DNA of 64,000 bases from Plastoroseomonas hellenica (GTDB lineage: Bacteria > Pseudomonadota > Alphaproteobacteria > Acetobacterales > Acetobacteraceae): positions 1 to 64,000 of the forward strand of contig NZ_JAAGBB010000032.1 of the NCBI RefSeq assembly GCF_018129085.1, read 5' to 3'. Shown here piece by piece: positions 1 through 8,355 of this stretch. Position 1 is the stretch's first letter. Each line of letters opens with the position of its first letter. The notes beneath the pieces are model-generated. The model was not told the origin of the DNA and searched no databases. It saw nothing but the letters and a program-made list of their open reading frames with translations. A program made the translations under genes and the position numbers.

Positions 1-232
1 CGCGCGCCGCCTGGCGGGCTTCGGTCGCACGGCCGGTCGTCGGACGGGCGTGCCGGGCGGTCGCGGCGCGGGTGGTGCTGGATACGGCGGCGCGGCTGCG
101 ATGCGCCGGCCCCTGCTGGGGCGCCTGGGCGGCGACGCGGGTCCGACCTCGCTCACTTGCGGCGGCGGCATCGGCGGGCAGGGCCGCGACACCAAGGGAC
201 AGGGCAAGCATAGCGAGGGCGAGGAATCGCAT
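1..232 (-). CDS. Secreted protein of unknown function, N-terminal part only (runs off the left edge)
   Basis: The reverse strand is open from an ATG at 232 to the edge of the window with no stop, giving 77 residues. The start MRFLALAMLALSLGVAAL followed by PADAAAA is a typical Sec signal peptide with a cleavage region near residues 20-25. A GGGAG ribosome site lies about 10 bases upstream. The visible mature part is rich in Ala, Arg, Thr and Gln and looks like a disordered linker, so the functional domain is probably beyond the edge. It follows zapE on the same strand after a 126-base gap. No family can be named from this part. I am confident it is a real exported protein because the signal peptide, start and ribosome site agree. 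Confidence 0.6.
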   Translation of the reverse strand, partial: MRFLALAMLALSLGVAALPADAAAASERGRTRVAAQAPQQGPAHRSRAAVSSTTRAATARHARPTTGRATEARQAAR

Positions 233-358
233 ACCGTCTTTGTCTCCCGTGTTGAGAAACCGGGTGACATATTCCGTGAGAGCAAGCAACCCCGCAGAAT
301 GTTACAGGGGTTTCCGGATCATTAAGGAACCGGGTGGATCCGAATCCCCAGTAATGTC

Positions 359-1534
359 CTAGGTCAAATGTGCCATGGCCAAGTAGTCCTGGCTCTGCAT
401 CTCATTCAGGCGCGAGGCGGTGCGTTCGAACATCGCGGCATTCTCGCCCCGCTCATAGAGCGTGTCCGGCGCGGCCTCGGCTGATACCACGATCTTGCAG
501 CGATGTTCGTAGAGCGCGTCGATCAGCGTGATGAAGCGCCGGGCGCGGTCGAAATTCTCCGGCCCCAGCCGCGGCACGCCATCGATCACCAGGGTGTGGA
601 AATGGGTCGCGATCGCCAGGTAGTCGGCGGGGCCCAGCGGCTTGCCGCAGAGTTCATCGAAATCGAATCGCGCCACGCCGCGGGCCGCCTGCGGCACCTC
701 AAGCCAGCGGCCGAGCACGGAAAGCCGCGTCGGCTCGCCATGGGCGGCACCGGTCAGCTCCCGGAAGGCGGCATCGAGTGCCCGCTCCGCCCGCCCATCG
801 GCCGGCGCGTGCCAAGTCGGCAGGCCGCGGATCCGCTCCCGTCGGTAGTCACGCTGCGCATCGAGGAAGAACACCTCCACATGCTGCTTGATCAGCGCGA
901 TGAAGGGCAGGAAGGCATCGCGCCCCGGCTTGCCCTTGAACAGGTCGTCGGGCGCGGTGTTCGAGGTCGCGACCACCACCGTCCCGCGTTGGAACAGCGC
1001 TTCGAACAACCGGCCGAGGATCATCGCATCGACGATGTCGTGGACCTGGAATTCATCGAAGCAGAGCAGCGCCGCCTCCGCCGCGATGCTGTCGGCCAGC
1101 GGCGCGATCGGATCGGCAGTGTCGCCATGCTGCTTCTTCCAGGCGTGGATGCGGCGATGGCAGTTCTGCATGAACTGGTGGAAATGCAGGCGCTGCTTGC
1201 GCGGCACATCGGCGGTCGCGAAGAACAGGTCCATCAGCATGGACTTGCCGCGCCCCACCTCGCCGACCAGGTAGATGCCGCCCGGCGCGTCCGCTGCCTC
1301 CTCCACCGGCTTGCGGCGGAAGAAGCGGGAGAGCAGCCCTCCCTCCTCCTGCTGCGGCGCCCCGGGCTTCGGGTCATAGCCTCGGGTGCGGCGCCACAGC
1401 TCCTGCAGCCGCTCCGCCGCCCGTGCCTGGGCCGGATCGGCATTCAGCGCGCCGGCCGCGATGCGGGCGCGATAGGCGGGCAGGGGTCCGGCACTGGTGG
1501 CCTCGGCCGGCGGCATGTGCGGTGCGGCATCCAT
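359..1534 (-). CDS. zapE: Cell division protein ZapE (AFG1-like ATPase)
   Basis: This is a P-loop ATPase of the AFG1/ZapE family, 391 residues, close to the usual 370-390. Walker A GEVGRGKS is at about residues 91-98 and Walker B LLCFDE at about 156-161. The sensor-type stretch VVVATSNTAPDDLF and the family motif HFHTLVIDGVPRL are also present. In E. coli, ZapE binds FtsZ and affects Z-ring stability at constriction; mitochondrial AFG1 proteins act in respiratory-complex quality control. The open frame extends upstream, but the ATG at 1534 (MDAAPHM) is the first start giving a normal N terminus; the upstream codons look like non-coding Arg/Pro-rich sequence. The gene is divergent from opgG. 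Confidence 0.9.
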   Translation of the reverse strand: MDAAPHMPPAEATSAGPLPAYRARIAAGALNADPAQARAAERLQELWRRTRGYDPKPGAPQQEEGGLLSRFFRRKPVEEAADAPGGIYLVGEVGRGKSMLMDLFFATADVPRKQRLHFHQFMQNCHRRIHAWKKQHGDTADPIAPLADSIAAEAALLCFDEFQVHDIVDAMILGRLFEALFQRGTVVVATSNTAPDDLFKGKPGRDAFLPFIALIKQHVEVFFLDAQRDYRRERIRGLPTWHAPADGRAERALDAAFRELTGAAHGEPTRLSVLGRWLEVPQAARGVARFDFDELCGKPLGPADYLAIATHFHTLVIDGVPRLGPENFDRARRFITLIDALYEHRCKIVVSAEAAPDTLYERGENAAMFERTASRLNEMQSQDYLAMAHLT

Positions 1535-1769
1535 GCTCGCGCGGATAGCGGTAACCGAAGTCGCGCGCCAGGGGGCGGTCCCTCGCGGCACCCTGAATTC
1601 CCCGCCCAGGGCTGACCGGCTATGCCGGGGCCGGCGGTGATGCCGGCCAGGGAACCTTGCCGCAGCTCCGCCGTTATCGCGCCGCCAGGCGGACATGCGG
1701 GCGCGCGAGCGTGCCCGGTGCGGCCCGGCGGCGCCGTCCGCATGCCGCGTACCCCGACTGGAGAAGCCC

Positions 1770-3296
1770 TTGTTCCGTCGAGAGACCCTCACCGCCCTCA
1801 CCGGCTCCGCATTGCTGCTGGGCGGATCCCGTATCAATCCCGTATCGGCCCAGCCGGCCGGCGGCGCCCCCGCCGCGTTCAACGACGGAACCGTGAAGGG
1901 CCTGGCCCGCGACCTGGCGCGCCGCCCCTACCGGGCGCCGGATGCGACGCTCCCACGCGCCTTCACCGATCTCAGCTATGACGACTACCGGACGCTGCGC
2001 TTCGATCCGCAGCGGGCGCTCTGGCGCGAGCCCAACCTCCGCTTCCAGGTCCAACTCTTCCATCGCGGCTTCCTCTATGCCCAGCGTGTCGAGCTGCATG
2101 AGGTGGTGGATGGGCAGGCCCGCCCCATTCCCTATGATCCCGCGACCTTCACCCTGGGCGGGCGCGAGCCGCCGGGCGCCGATTTCGGCCATGCCGGCTT
2201 CCGCATCCATTTCCCGCTGAACCGCCCGGACGTCTCCGACGAGCTCTGCGCCTTCCTCGGCGCCTCCTATTTCCGGGCGGTCGGCAAGGGGCTGCTCTAT
2301 GGGCTCTCGGCGCGCGGCCTGGCGATCAAGACCGCCGATCCCGGCGGCGAGGAATTCCCCTTCTTCCGCAGCTTCTGGCTGGAACGCCCGCGGCCGGGCG
2401 CCGATTCCATCGGCGTCCACGCGCTGCTGGACAGCCCGAGCGCCACGGCATCCTTCCGCTTCACGATCCGCCCGGGCGATGACACGGTCTTTGACGTGCA
2501 GGCGACGATCTTCCCGCGCGCGGAGCTCACCGCCGCCGGGATCGCGCCATTGACCAGCATGTATTACTTCGCGCCGAACGACCGGGTCGGGGTCGACGAC
2601 TACCGCACCGCCGTCCATGATTCCGACGGGCTGATGGTCGCGTCATCGCGCGGCGAGCAGATGTGGCGGCCGCTGCACAATCCGCGCGACCTGCAGGCCA
2701 GCATCTTCGCCGAGGTCAATCCGCGCGGCTTCGGCCTGATGCAGCGCCGGCGCGGCTTCACCGATTATGACGACCTGGAAGCCGGCTACGAGAAGCGTCC
2801 GAGCCTCTGGGTGGAGCCGATCGGCGACTGGGGCGAGGGCGCGATCCATCTGATCGAGATCCCGACCGACGGGGAGATCCACGACAACATCGCCGCCTTC
2901 TGGCGGCCGGCACAGCCGATGCGGGTCGGCGAGGAATACAACTTCGTCTACCGCCTGCACTGGCTTCCCGCCGCACCCGGCAATCCCGACCTTGCGAAGT
3001 TCACCGCCGCGCGCGTCGGCGCCGCCGGCCGCAGCGGCCGCCTCTTCGTCCTCGATGCCGAAGGCGGCAAGCCGCCGCAGCTCGCCCCCGACGCCTTGCC
3101 GACGCTGGAGGTCACCGCCAGTCAGGGCGAGATCCGCCACCCGATCGTGCTGCGCAATGCGGTGACCGGCGGCTGGCGCGTCCATTTCGAGCTGGCGCCC
3201 GGCAATGCGCGGCTGGTCGAGCTCCGTGTCCTGCTGAAGGTCGGCGGTCAGCCGTTGACCGAGACCTGGCTTTACCGATGGACGGCCTCGGCGTGA
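1770..3296 (+). CDS. opgG: Periplasmic glucan biosynthesis protein OpgG/OpgD (MdoG family), TTG start
   Basis: This 508-residue MdoG-family protein acts in the periplasm on the osmoregulated beta-glucan backbone made by OpgH. Family stretches such as FTDLSYDDYRTLRF near the N terminus and FGLMQRRRGFTDYDDLEAGY in the middle identify it. The start is inferred to be TTG at 1770, because GGAG sits about six bases upstream and the product then begins MFRRETLTALTGSALLLGG, an RR-containing signal that looks Tat-like. The RR signal resembles OpgD, whereas the operon position fits OpgG, so the paralogue assignment is open. The last 19 bases overlap opgH, indicating translational coupling. The frame extends upstream to 1695 but adds only Arg-rich residues. 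Confidence 0.87.
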   Translation: MFRRETLTALTGSALLLGGSRINPVSAQPAGGAPAAFNDGTVKGLARDLARRPYRAPDATLPRAFTDLSYDDYRTLRFDPQRALWREPNLRFQVQLFHRGFLYAQRVELHEVVDGQARPIPYDPATFTLGGREPPGADFGHAGFRIHFPLNRPDVSDELCAFLGASYFRAVGKGLLYGLSARGLAIKTADPGGEEFPFFRSFWLERPRPGADSIGVHALLDSPSATASFRFTIRPGDDTVFDVQATIFPRAELTAAGIAPLTSMYYFAPNDRVGVDDYRTAVHDSDGLMVASSRGEQMWRPLHNPRDLQASIFAEVNPRGFGLMQRRRGFTDYDDLEAGYEKRPSLWVEPIGDWGEGAIHLIEIPTDGEIHDNIAAFWRPAQPMRVGEEYNFVYRLHWLPAAPGNPDLAKFTAARVGAAGRSGRLFVLDAEGGKPPQLAPDALPTLEVTASQGEIRHPIVLRNAVTGGWRVHFELAPGNARLVELRVLLKVGGQPLTETWLYRWTASA

Positions 3297-5458
3297 CGTC
3301 GCCCCATGCGCCGGGCTGGCGCGCACTGCCGGAGCCCGCGCCGCTTGAGATGCCGGTGCAGTCGCTGCGGACGCTGCCGCAGCCCGGCCTGGACGCGCGT
3401 CCCTCCGCGCCGCGCGGCCTCGGGTGGCGGCGCCTGCTGGTGATCGGCGGCGCCGTCCTGCTGACGGCGTTCGCGGGACGGGAGATGAGCCTCGTCCTCG
3501 ACATCGCGCGCCCGACGGCGCTGCAGATCGTCATCCTGGCGCTCTTCGTCGTGCTCTTCGCCTGGGTGGCGCTGTCCTTCCTCAGCGCCCTCTGCGGCTT
3601 CTTCAGCATGCTGGACAGGCGCGGCGGCCGGCTGGGCATCGCCCCGGACACGCCGCTGCCGACGCTCTCCACACGCACCGCGCTGCTCATGCCGATCTAC
3701 AACGAGCCGCCCGATCGTGTCATGGCGGGGTTGCAGGCGGTCCATGAATCCCTCGCCGCGACCGGCGCCGCCGAGCACTTCGACATCTTCATCTTGAGCG
3801 ACACCACCGATCCCGATGCCTGGGTGACCGAGGAGGCAGCCTTCGTCGCGCTTCGGGAGCGGACCGGCGACCATGAGCGCATCTTCTACCGCCGGCGCCC
3901 GAAGAACATCGAGCGGAAGGCCGGCAACATCGCCGAATGGGTGACCCGCTTCGGCGCCGCCTACCCGCAGATGCTGATCCTCGACGCCGACAGCGTGATG
4001 GAAGGCGAGGCGCTGGTCCGCCTGGCCGGCGCGATGGAACGGCATCCGGATGTGGGGCTGATCCAGACCCTGCCTATCATCGTCAACGGCAACTCCGTCT
4101 TCGCGCGCATGCAGCAATTCGCCGGCCGCGTGTATGGCCCGATGATCGCCGCGGGCATCGCCTGCTGGCATGGGGCGGAGGGGAATTACTGGGGCCACAA
4201 CGCCATCATCCGCACCCGGGCCTTCGCGGCGCATGCGGGCCTACCGGCGCTGCCCGGGCGCAAGCCCTTCGGCGGCCACATCATGAGCCACGACTTCGTG
4301 GAGGCGGCGCTGCTGCGGCGCGCCGGCTGGGCAGTGCACATGGTGCCCTTCCTGCGCGGCAGCTATGAGGAGAGCCCGCCTTCGCTGACCGACCTCGCGG
4401 TGCGCGACCGGCGCTGGTGCCAGGGCAACCTGCAGCACGCGGCCGTGCTGCCGGCGCGCGGGCTGCATCCGATCAGCCGCCTGCATCTCCTGACCGGCAT
4501 CGGCTCCTACATCACGGCGCCGCTCTGGCTGCTGTTCCTGATCGCCGGCGTGCTCGGTGCGCTCGAGGCGCGCTTCATCCGCCCTGCCTATTTCTCCGGC
4601 CAGCGCACGCTGTTTCCCGACTGGCCGATTATCGATCCCGTGCGCGCCATGTGGCTGTTCATCGGCACCATGGCGCTGCTGCTGGTGCCGAAGCTGCTCG
4701 CCTGGCTCGCCATGCTGCTCCGCCGCGAGGAACGCCGCGGCATCGGTGGCGGCCTGCGGTCGCTGGTGAGCATGCTGCTGGAGACGGTGATCGCCGGCCT
4801 GCTGGCGCCGGTGACCATGCTGACCCAGAGCGTCGACGTGGTCTCGATCCTGCTCGGGCGCGATTCCGGCTGGCTGCCGCAGCAGCGCGACGACGGCCGC
4901 CTGCGGCTCCGTGAGGTCGCCAGGCTCTATTGGCGGCACACCCTGTTCGGTGTGCTCTTCGGCATCGCCTCCTACCTCGTGTCACCCTTCCTGGCGCTCT
5001 GGATGCTGCCGGTGACGATCGGTCTGGCGCTGTCGGTGCCGCTGGCGGCGCTCACGGCGCGGCCGTCCGGCGCGTTGCGGCGGCTGGGTCTGCTGCGCAT
5101 CCCCGAGGAGACGATGCCGCCCCCGGTGCTGCGGCGCGCCAACGAGATCCGCGCGCAACTGGCCGCCGAGCCGGAGCCCGATGGCGAGGCCGTCCAACGG
5201 CTGGCCCGGCAACCGGAGCTGCTGGAGGCGCATCGGCGGATGCTGCCCCCACCCCGGCGACCGCGCATCGATCCGATCGACACCGCGCTGCTGATCGGCA
5301 AGGTCAAGGTGACGGAGGCGACGAGCCTCGCCGATGCCCTGGGCACGCTGACACGCCCCGAAAAAGCGGCGGTGCTCGCCGACCCGGAGGGGCTGGAGGG
5401 CCTGCTGGCCCTGGCGGGCCAAGTGCGCGCGCCCGCTGCGGTGCCGAGCCGGGTCTGA
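3278..5458 (+). CDS. opgH: Glucans biosynthesis glucosyltransferase H
   Basis: OpgH (MdoH) is the inner-membrane family 2 glycosyltransferase that polymerises the linear beta-glucan backbone from UDP-glucose. The protein is 726 residues. It has two N-terminal membrane segments (about 52-68 and 82-108), a cytosolic catalytic domain starting with ALLMPIYNEPPDRV, the metal-binding ILDADS near 234-239, and the acceptor motif RDRRWCQGNLQH. Further membrane spans follow, then a soluble Arg/Pro-rich tail. It starts inside the end of opgG and is the second gene of a two-gene operon. It converges on the cytochrome gene with an 8-base gap, so the two genes share almost no terminator space. Confidence 0.93.
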   Translation: MDGLGVTSPHAPGWRALPEPAPLEMPVQSLRTLPQPGLDARPSAPRGLGWRRLLVIGGAVLLTAFAGREMSLVLDIARPTALQIVILALFVVLFAWVALSFLSALCGFFSMLDRRGGRLGIAPDTPLPTLSTRTALLMPIYNEPPDRVMAGLQAVHESLAATGAAEHFDIFILSDTTDPDAWVTEEAAFVALRERTGDHERIFYRRRPKNIERKAGNIAEWVTRFGAAYPQMLILDADSVMEGEALVRLAGAMERHPDVGLIQTLPIIVNGNSVFARMQQFAGRVYGPMIAAGIACWHGAEGNYWGHNAIIRTRAFAAHAGLPALPGRKPFGGHIMSHDFVEAALLRRAGWAVHMVPFLRGSYEESPPSLTDLAVRDRRWCQGNLQHAAVLPARGLHPISRLHLLTGIGSYITAPLWLLFLIAGVLGALEARFIRPAYFSGQRTLFPDWPIIDPVRAMWLFIGTMALLLVPKLLAWLAMLLRREERRGIGGGLRSLVSMLLETVIAGLLAPVTMLTQSVDVVSILLGRDSGWLPQQRDDGRLRLREVARLYWRHTLFGVLFGIASYLVSPFLALWMLPVTIGLALSVPLAALTARPSGALRRLGLLRIPEETMPPPVLRRANEIRAQLAAEPEPDGEAVQRLARQPELLEAHRRMLPPPRRPRIDPIDTALLIGKVKVTEATSLADALGTLTRPEKAAVLADPEGLEGLLALAGQVRAPAAVPSRV

Positions 5459-5466
5459 TCCCGCGC

Positions 5467-6039
5467 TCAGTCGCGCTGCGCGAGGAAATGGGCCAGCGCC
5501 GCGATGTCCGCGTCGGAGACGCCGTACATCACCGCGTTCATCTGCGTGTCGGTGCCGACACGCCGGTTGTCGCGGTACTCCTTCAGCGTCTGGGCCAGGA
5601 AATCCTCGCGCTGGCCGGCAAGGCGCGGCATCTGAGCGCGGCCGCGGAAATCCGGCAGGTGGCAGACGCCGCAATGCATGCGCGCCGACAGCGCGGCGCC
5701 ACGCTCGGCAAGCGCCACGTCGCGCGGCCCGCGATCCGGTGCGGGGCCGGGCGGCAGGGAAGCGTAGAAAGCAGCTATCTGCTCGATCTGCGCGTCGCTC
5801 AGCCCCTGGGCGAATTGCGGCATCGGCGGCGCGTCGCGCAGGCCTTCGCGGAACAGGATCATCTGCAGGGTGATGAACTCGGCCGGCATGCCGGCCAGCG
5901 AGGGCACGTTCGGCGTCTCCGAACGGCCCTCCGCGCCATGGCAGGTGGCGCATTGCTCGGCCTCGGGCGGCGCCTGGGCGCCGGCAGGCACAATGAAGGC
6001 GGCGGCCAGGAGGGCCGCCGCCAGGATCGCGGGCTTCAT
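5467..6039 (-). CDS. Periplasmic diheme cytochrome c
   Basis: The 190-residue protein has a Sec signal peptide (MKPAILAAALLAAAFIVPAG) and two haem-binding motifs, CATCH at 30-34 and CGVCH at 123-127, so it is a two-domain cytochrome c of the c4/c553 type. Candidate Met ligands are MPQF after the first motif and MPRL after the second. The ATG at 6039 is chosen because it starts the signal peptide; the open frame upstream is non-coding. It lies 19 bases downstream of the sugar dehydrogenase gene on the same strand, so it is probably the electron acceptor for that enzyme. The electrons would then pass to a terminal oxidase, which is an inference. Confidence 0.88.
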   Translation of the reverse strand: MKPAILAAALLAAAFIVPAGAQAPPEAEQCATCHGAEGRSETPNVPSLAGMPAEFITLQMILFREGLRDAPPMPQFAQGLSDAQIEQIAAFYASLPPGPAPDRGPRDVALAERGAALSARMHCGVCHLPDFRGRAQMPRLAGQREDFLAQTLKEYRDNRRVGTDTQMNAVMYGVSDADIAALAHFLAQRD

Positions 6040-6058
6040 GCTCACCGCAGGTGCACGC

Positions 6059-7264
6059 TCACTGCCGGTGGGTGATGCGGTAGATCGCGCCGTTCTGCTC
6101 GTCGGCGACGAGCAGCGACCCGTCGGCGCGCGGCAGCACATAGACCGGACGGCCGAGGAAGCGGTTGTTCGCCTCGTCGCGGAAGCCGGTCAGGAAGGGC
6201 TCCACCCCCGTCACGTTGCCCTGCGCGTCGAGCCGCGCGACCACTACCTGGTAGCCGGAGAGCTGCTCGCGATTCCAGGACCCGCGCTGGGCGATGAAGG
6301 CAGCGCCGCGATAGGCCGCGGGGAACTGGGTGCCGGTGTAGAAACGGATGCCGAGGCTCGCGGTGTGCGGGCCGAGCAGCGCCGCGGGCGCGGTGAACTC
6401 GCTGCAGTTGCGGCGCCCGGCCGCCGGGTCGTTCCAACTGCCGACGCAGAAGGGGAAGCCGTGATCCTCGCCGGAGCGGCGGATGCGGTGCAGGCTGTCT
6501 TCCGGGATATCGTTGCCGGCCCAGTCGCGGCCGTTATTGGTGACCCAGAGCTCGCGCGTCGTCGGATGGAAGTCGAAGCCGACCGAGTTGCGGATGCCTC
6601 GCGCTTCGATGCGGCGGTCGCTGCCGTCCGGATTGAAGCTGACGATCAGCGCATGCGTGTCGCGGTTGAATTCGCAGATGTTGCAGGGCACGCCGATATT
6701 CAGATAGAGGCGCCCATCCGGCCCGAAGGCCGCGAATTTCCAGCCGTGATGCGCATCGGTCGGCAGGTTGAAGGCGCTGGTGAGGTCGGTCGGCTGCGGC
6801 ACATCGCCCATGCGGCGGCCGATGCCGTCATAGCGCAGCACGCGGTTGATCGCGATGACATAGAGGTTGCCGTCGCGCACCGCGAGGCCGTTCGGCTCGG
6901 TCAGGCGCTCCGCGATGGTGCGGGTGCTGCGCTGGCCACCGGCTTCGGTCACCGCATAGACGCGGCCGATGGCGCGGGTGCCCACGAAGACGGTGCCGTC
7001 CTCGCCTTCCGTCATGGCGCGTGCGCCCGGCATGCCATGAGCCCAGAGCTCGATCTGGAAGCCCTGCGGCACGCGGAGTGCGGCGACCGGCACCTGATCG
7101 GGCGGCGTCACCGTCAGGCGCGGTGCATGCGGGGCGAGCGGCGAGGCCGCCATGGAATCGGGGCGCCCCTGCTGCCAGCCGGGGACGGGCGGCGTCTGCT
7201 GCGCCAGGACGGGGCTTGCGGCAAGCGTTGCCGCGAGGCCGAGCGCCAGTGTTGCGCGCTTCAT
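6059..7264 (-). CDS. PQQ-dependent sugar dehydrogenase (sorbosone/glucose dehydrogenase family)
   Basis: This 401-residue secreted beta-propeller belongs to the soluble glucose/L-sorbosone dehydrogenase family. These enzymes oxidise sugars or aldoses in the periplasm, many with PQQ. Evidence includes a signal peptide (MKRATLALGLAATLAASPVLAQ) and the family stretches LTEPNGLAVRDGNLYV, DAHHGWKFAAFGPDGRLYL, GIRNSVGFDFHPTTRELW and NGRDWAGNDIPEDSLHRI. Three Cys (CNICEF and the CVGSWND region) may form disulfides. A GGGAGG site precedes the ATG at 7264. The cytochrome c gene follows, and a PQQ operon lies 10 kb away. The true substrate cannot be told from sequence, and some members of this family have no proven PQQ activity. 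Confidence 0.85.
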   Translation of the reverse strand: MKRATLALGLAATLAASPVLAQQTPPVPGWQQGRPDSMAASPLAPHAPRLTVTPPDQVPVAALRVPQGFQIELWAHGMPGARAMTEGEDGTVFVGTRAIGRVYAVTEAGGQRSTRTIAERLTEPNGLAVRDGNLYVIAINRVLRYDGIGRRMGDVPQPTDLTSAFNLPTDAHHGWKFAAFGPDGRLYLNIGVPCNICEFNRDTHALIVSFNPDGSDRRIEARGIRNSVGFDFHPTTRELWVTNNGRDWAGNDIPEDSLHRIRRSGEDHGFPFCVGSWNDPAAGRRNCSEFTAPAALLGPHTASLGIRFYTGTQFPAAYRGAAFIAQRGSWNREQLSGYQVVVARLDAQGNVTGVEPFLTGFRDEANNRFLGRPVYVLPRADGSLLVADEQNGAIYRITHRQ

Positions 7265-7363
7265 TCTTGCTTCCTCCCGAGATGGCGGGACCGGCATGAG
7301 CCCGCCTGGACGGCGCGGAGATTACCGCATCCACAATCTTCCGGAAGGGTTGGTTATCATTGC

Positions 7364-7513
7364 CCTCAGGCGCCGGCGCCGGCATCCGCCGGCTTGGCTT
7401 GCGTGCTGTCAGGGCGCGCCGACGACAGCGGTCGGTCGCGCGCGGGGCCGCATTCGCGGCCCCGGAGCATCGCTGCGCTCGCTCCGCAGGAACCGGTGGC
7501 GACCTGTGGCCGC
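7364..7513 (+). repeat. Dispersed intergenic repeat, family 1, copy A
   Basis: About 150 bp between sdhB and the sugar dehydrogenase gene matches the reverse complement of 58057-58206 along its whole length, with scattered substitutions, and its first third matches 63948-64000. It begins with CCTCAGGCGC. It then forms a hairpin GCCGG-CATCCG-CCGGC, a second hairpin with arms GGGGCCGC/GCGGCCCC, and a region GAGCATCGCTGCGCTCGCTC. No coding frame is shared by the copies. The rest of the 7265-7551 gap shows nothing else recognisable. Confidence 0.75.
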
Positions 7514-7551
7514 GGGTCGGAGCGTACCGGCCCTCCGAAGCCTCGGCAGGC

Positions 7552-8334
7552 TCAGCCCTGCCGCTCGACCATCATCTGCTTGATCTTGCCGATCGCCTCG
7601 GCGGGGTTCAGCCCCTTCGGGCAGGTGCGCGAGCAGTTCATGATCGTGTGGCAGCGATAGAGGCGGAACGGATCCTCCAGCGCATCCAGGCGCTCACCGG
7701 TATATTCGTCGCGGCTGTCGGCGATCCAGCGATAGGCCTGCAGCAGCACCGCGGGACCGAGATAGCGGTCGCCGTTCCACCAGTAGGAAGGGCAGGCGGT
7801 CGAGCAGCAGAAGCAGAGGATGCATTCCCAGAGGCCATCCAGCTTCGCGCGCTCATCCTTCGACTGCCGGCGCTCGCCATCCGGCGGCGGCGCGGTGTCC
7901 GACTTCAGCCAGGGCTCGATCGAACGGAGCTGGGCGTAGATCTGCGACAGGTCCGGCACCAGGTCCTTCACGACAGGCATGTGCGGCAGCGGGTTGATGC
8001 GCACCTCGCCGCTGACTTCCTCGATCGGCTTCAGGCAGGCGAGCGTGTTCAGCCCGTCGATGTTCATCGAGCAGGAGCCGCAGATGCCCTCGCGGCAGGA
8101 GCGGCGGAAGGTCAGGCTGGTGTCGATCTCGTTCTTGATCTTGATCAGCGCGTCCAGGACCATCGGGCCGCACTTGTCGAGGTCGATCTCATAGGTGTCG
8201 TAGCGGGGGTTCTCGCCGCTGTCGGGATCCCAGCGATAGATCTTGAAGGAGCGGACGTTCTTCGCCCCGGGCTCGGCCTTGTAGGTCTCGCCGGCGGTGA
8301 CGGTGGAATTCTTGGGAAGCGTGAAGGTCGCCAT
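7552..8334 (-). CDS. sdhB: Succinate dehydrogenase iron-sulfur subunit
   Basis: SdhB (260 residues) carries electrons from the flavin subunit to quinone. The [2Fe-2S] cysteines are C80, C85, C88 and C100 in [15 protein letters not shown]...LAC. The ferredoxin-like half has [12 protein letters not shown] and a later [13 protein letters not shown], which hold the 4Fe-4S and 3Fe-4S clusters. Length and order match alphaproteobacterial SdhB. It is the last gene of sdhCDAB, 21 bases after sdhA. The gene is followed by the family 1 repeat rather than a clear terminator. Confidence 0.97.
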   Translation of the reverse strand: MATFTLPKNSTVTAGETYKAEPGAKNVRSFKIYRWDPDSGENPRYDTYEIDLDKCGPMVLDALIKIKNEIDTSLTFRRSCREGICGSCSMNIDGLNTLACLKPIEEVSGEVRINPLPHMPVVKDLVPDLSQIYAQLRSIEPWLKSDTAPPPDGERRQSKDERAKLDGLWECILCFCCSTACPSYWWNGDRYLGPAVLLQAYRWIADSRDEYTGERLDALEDPFRLYRCHTIMNCSRTCPKGLNPAEAIGKIKQMMVERQG

Positions 8335-8355
8335 TGGGGATGGTCCCGCCTTTTC

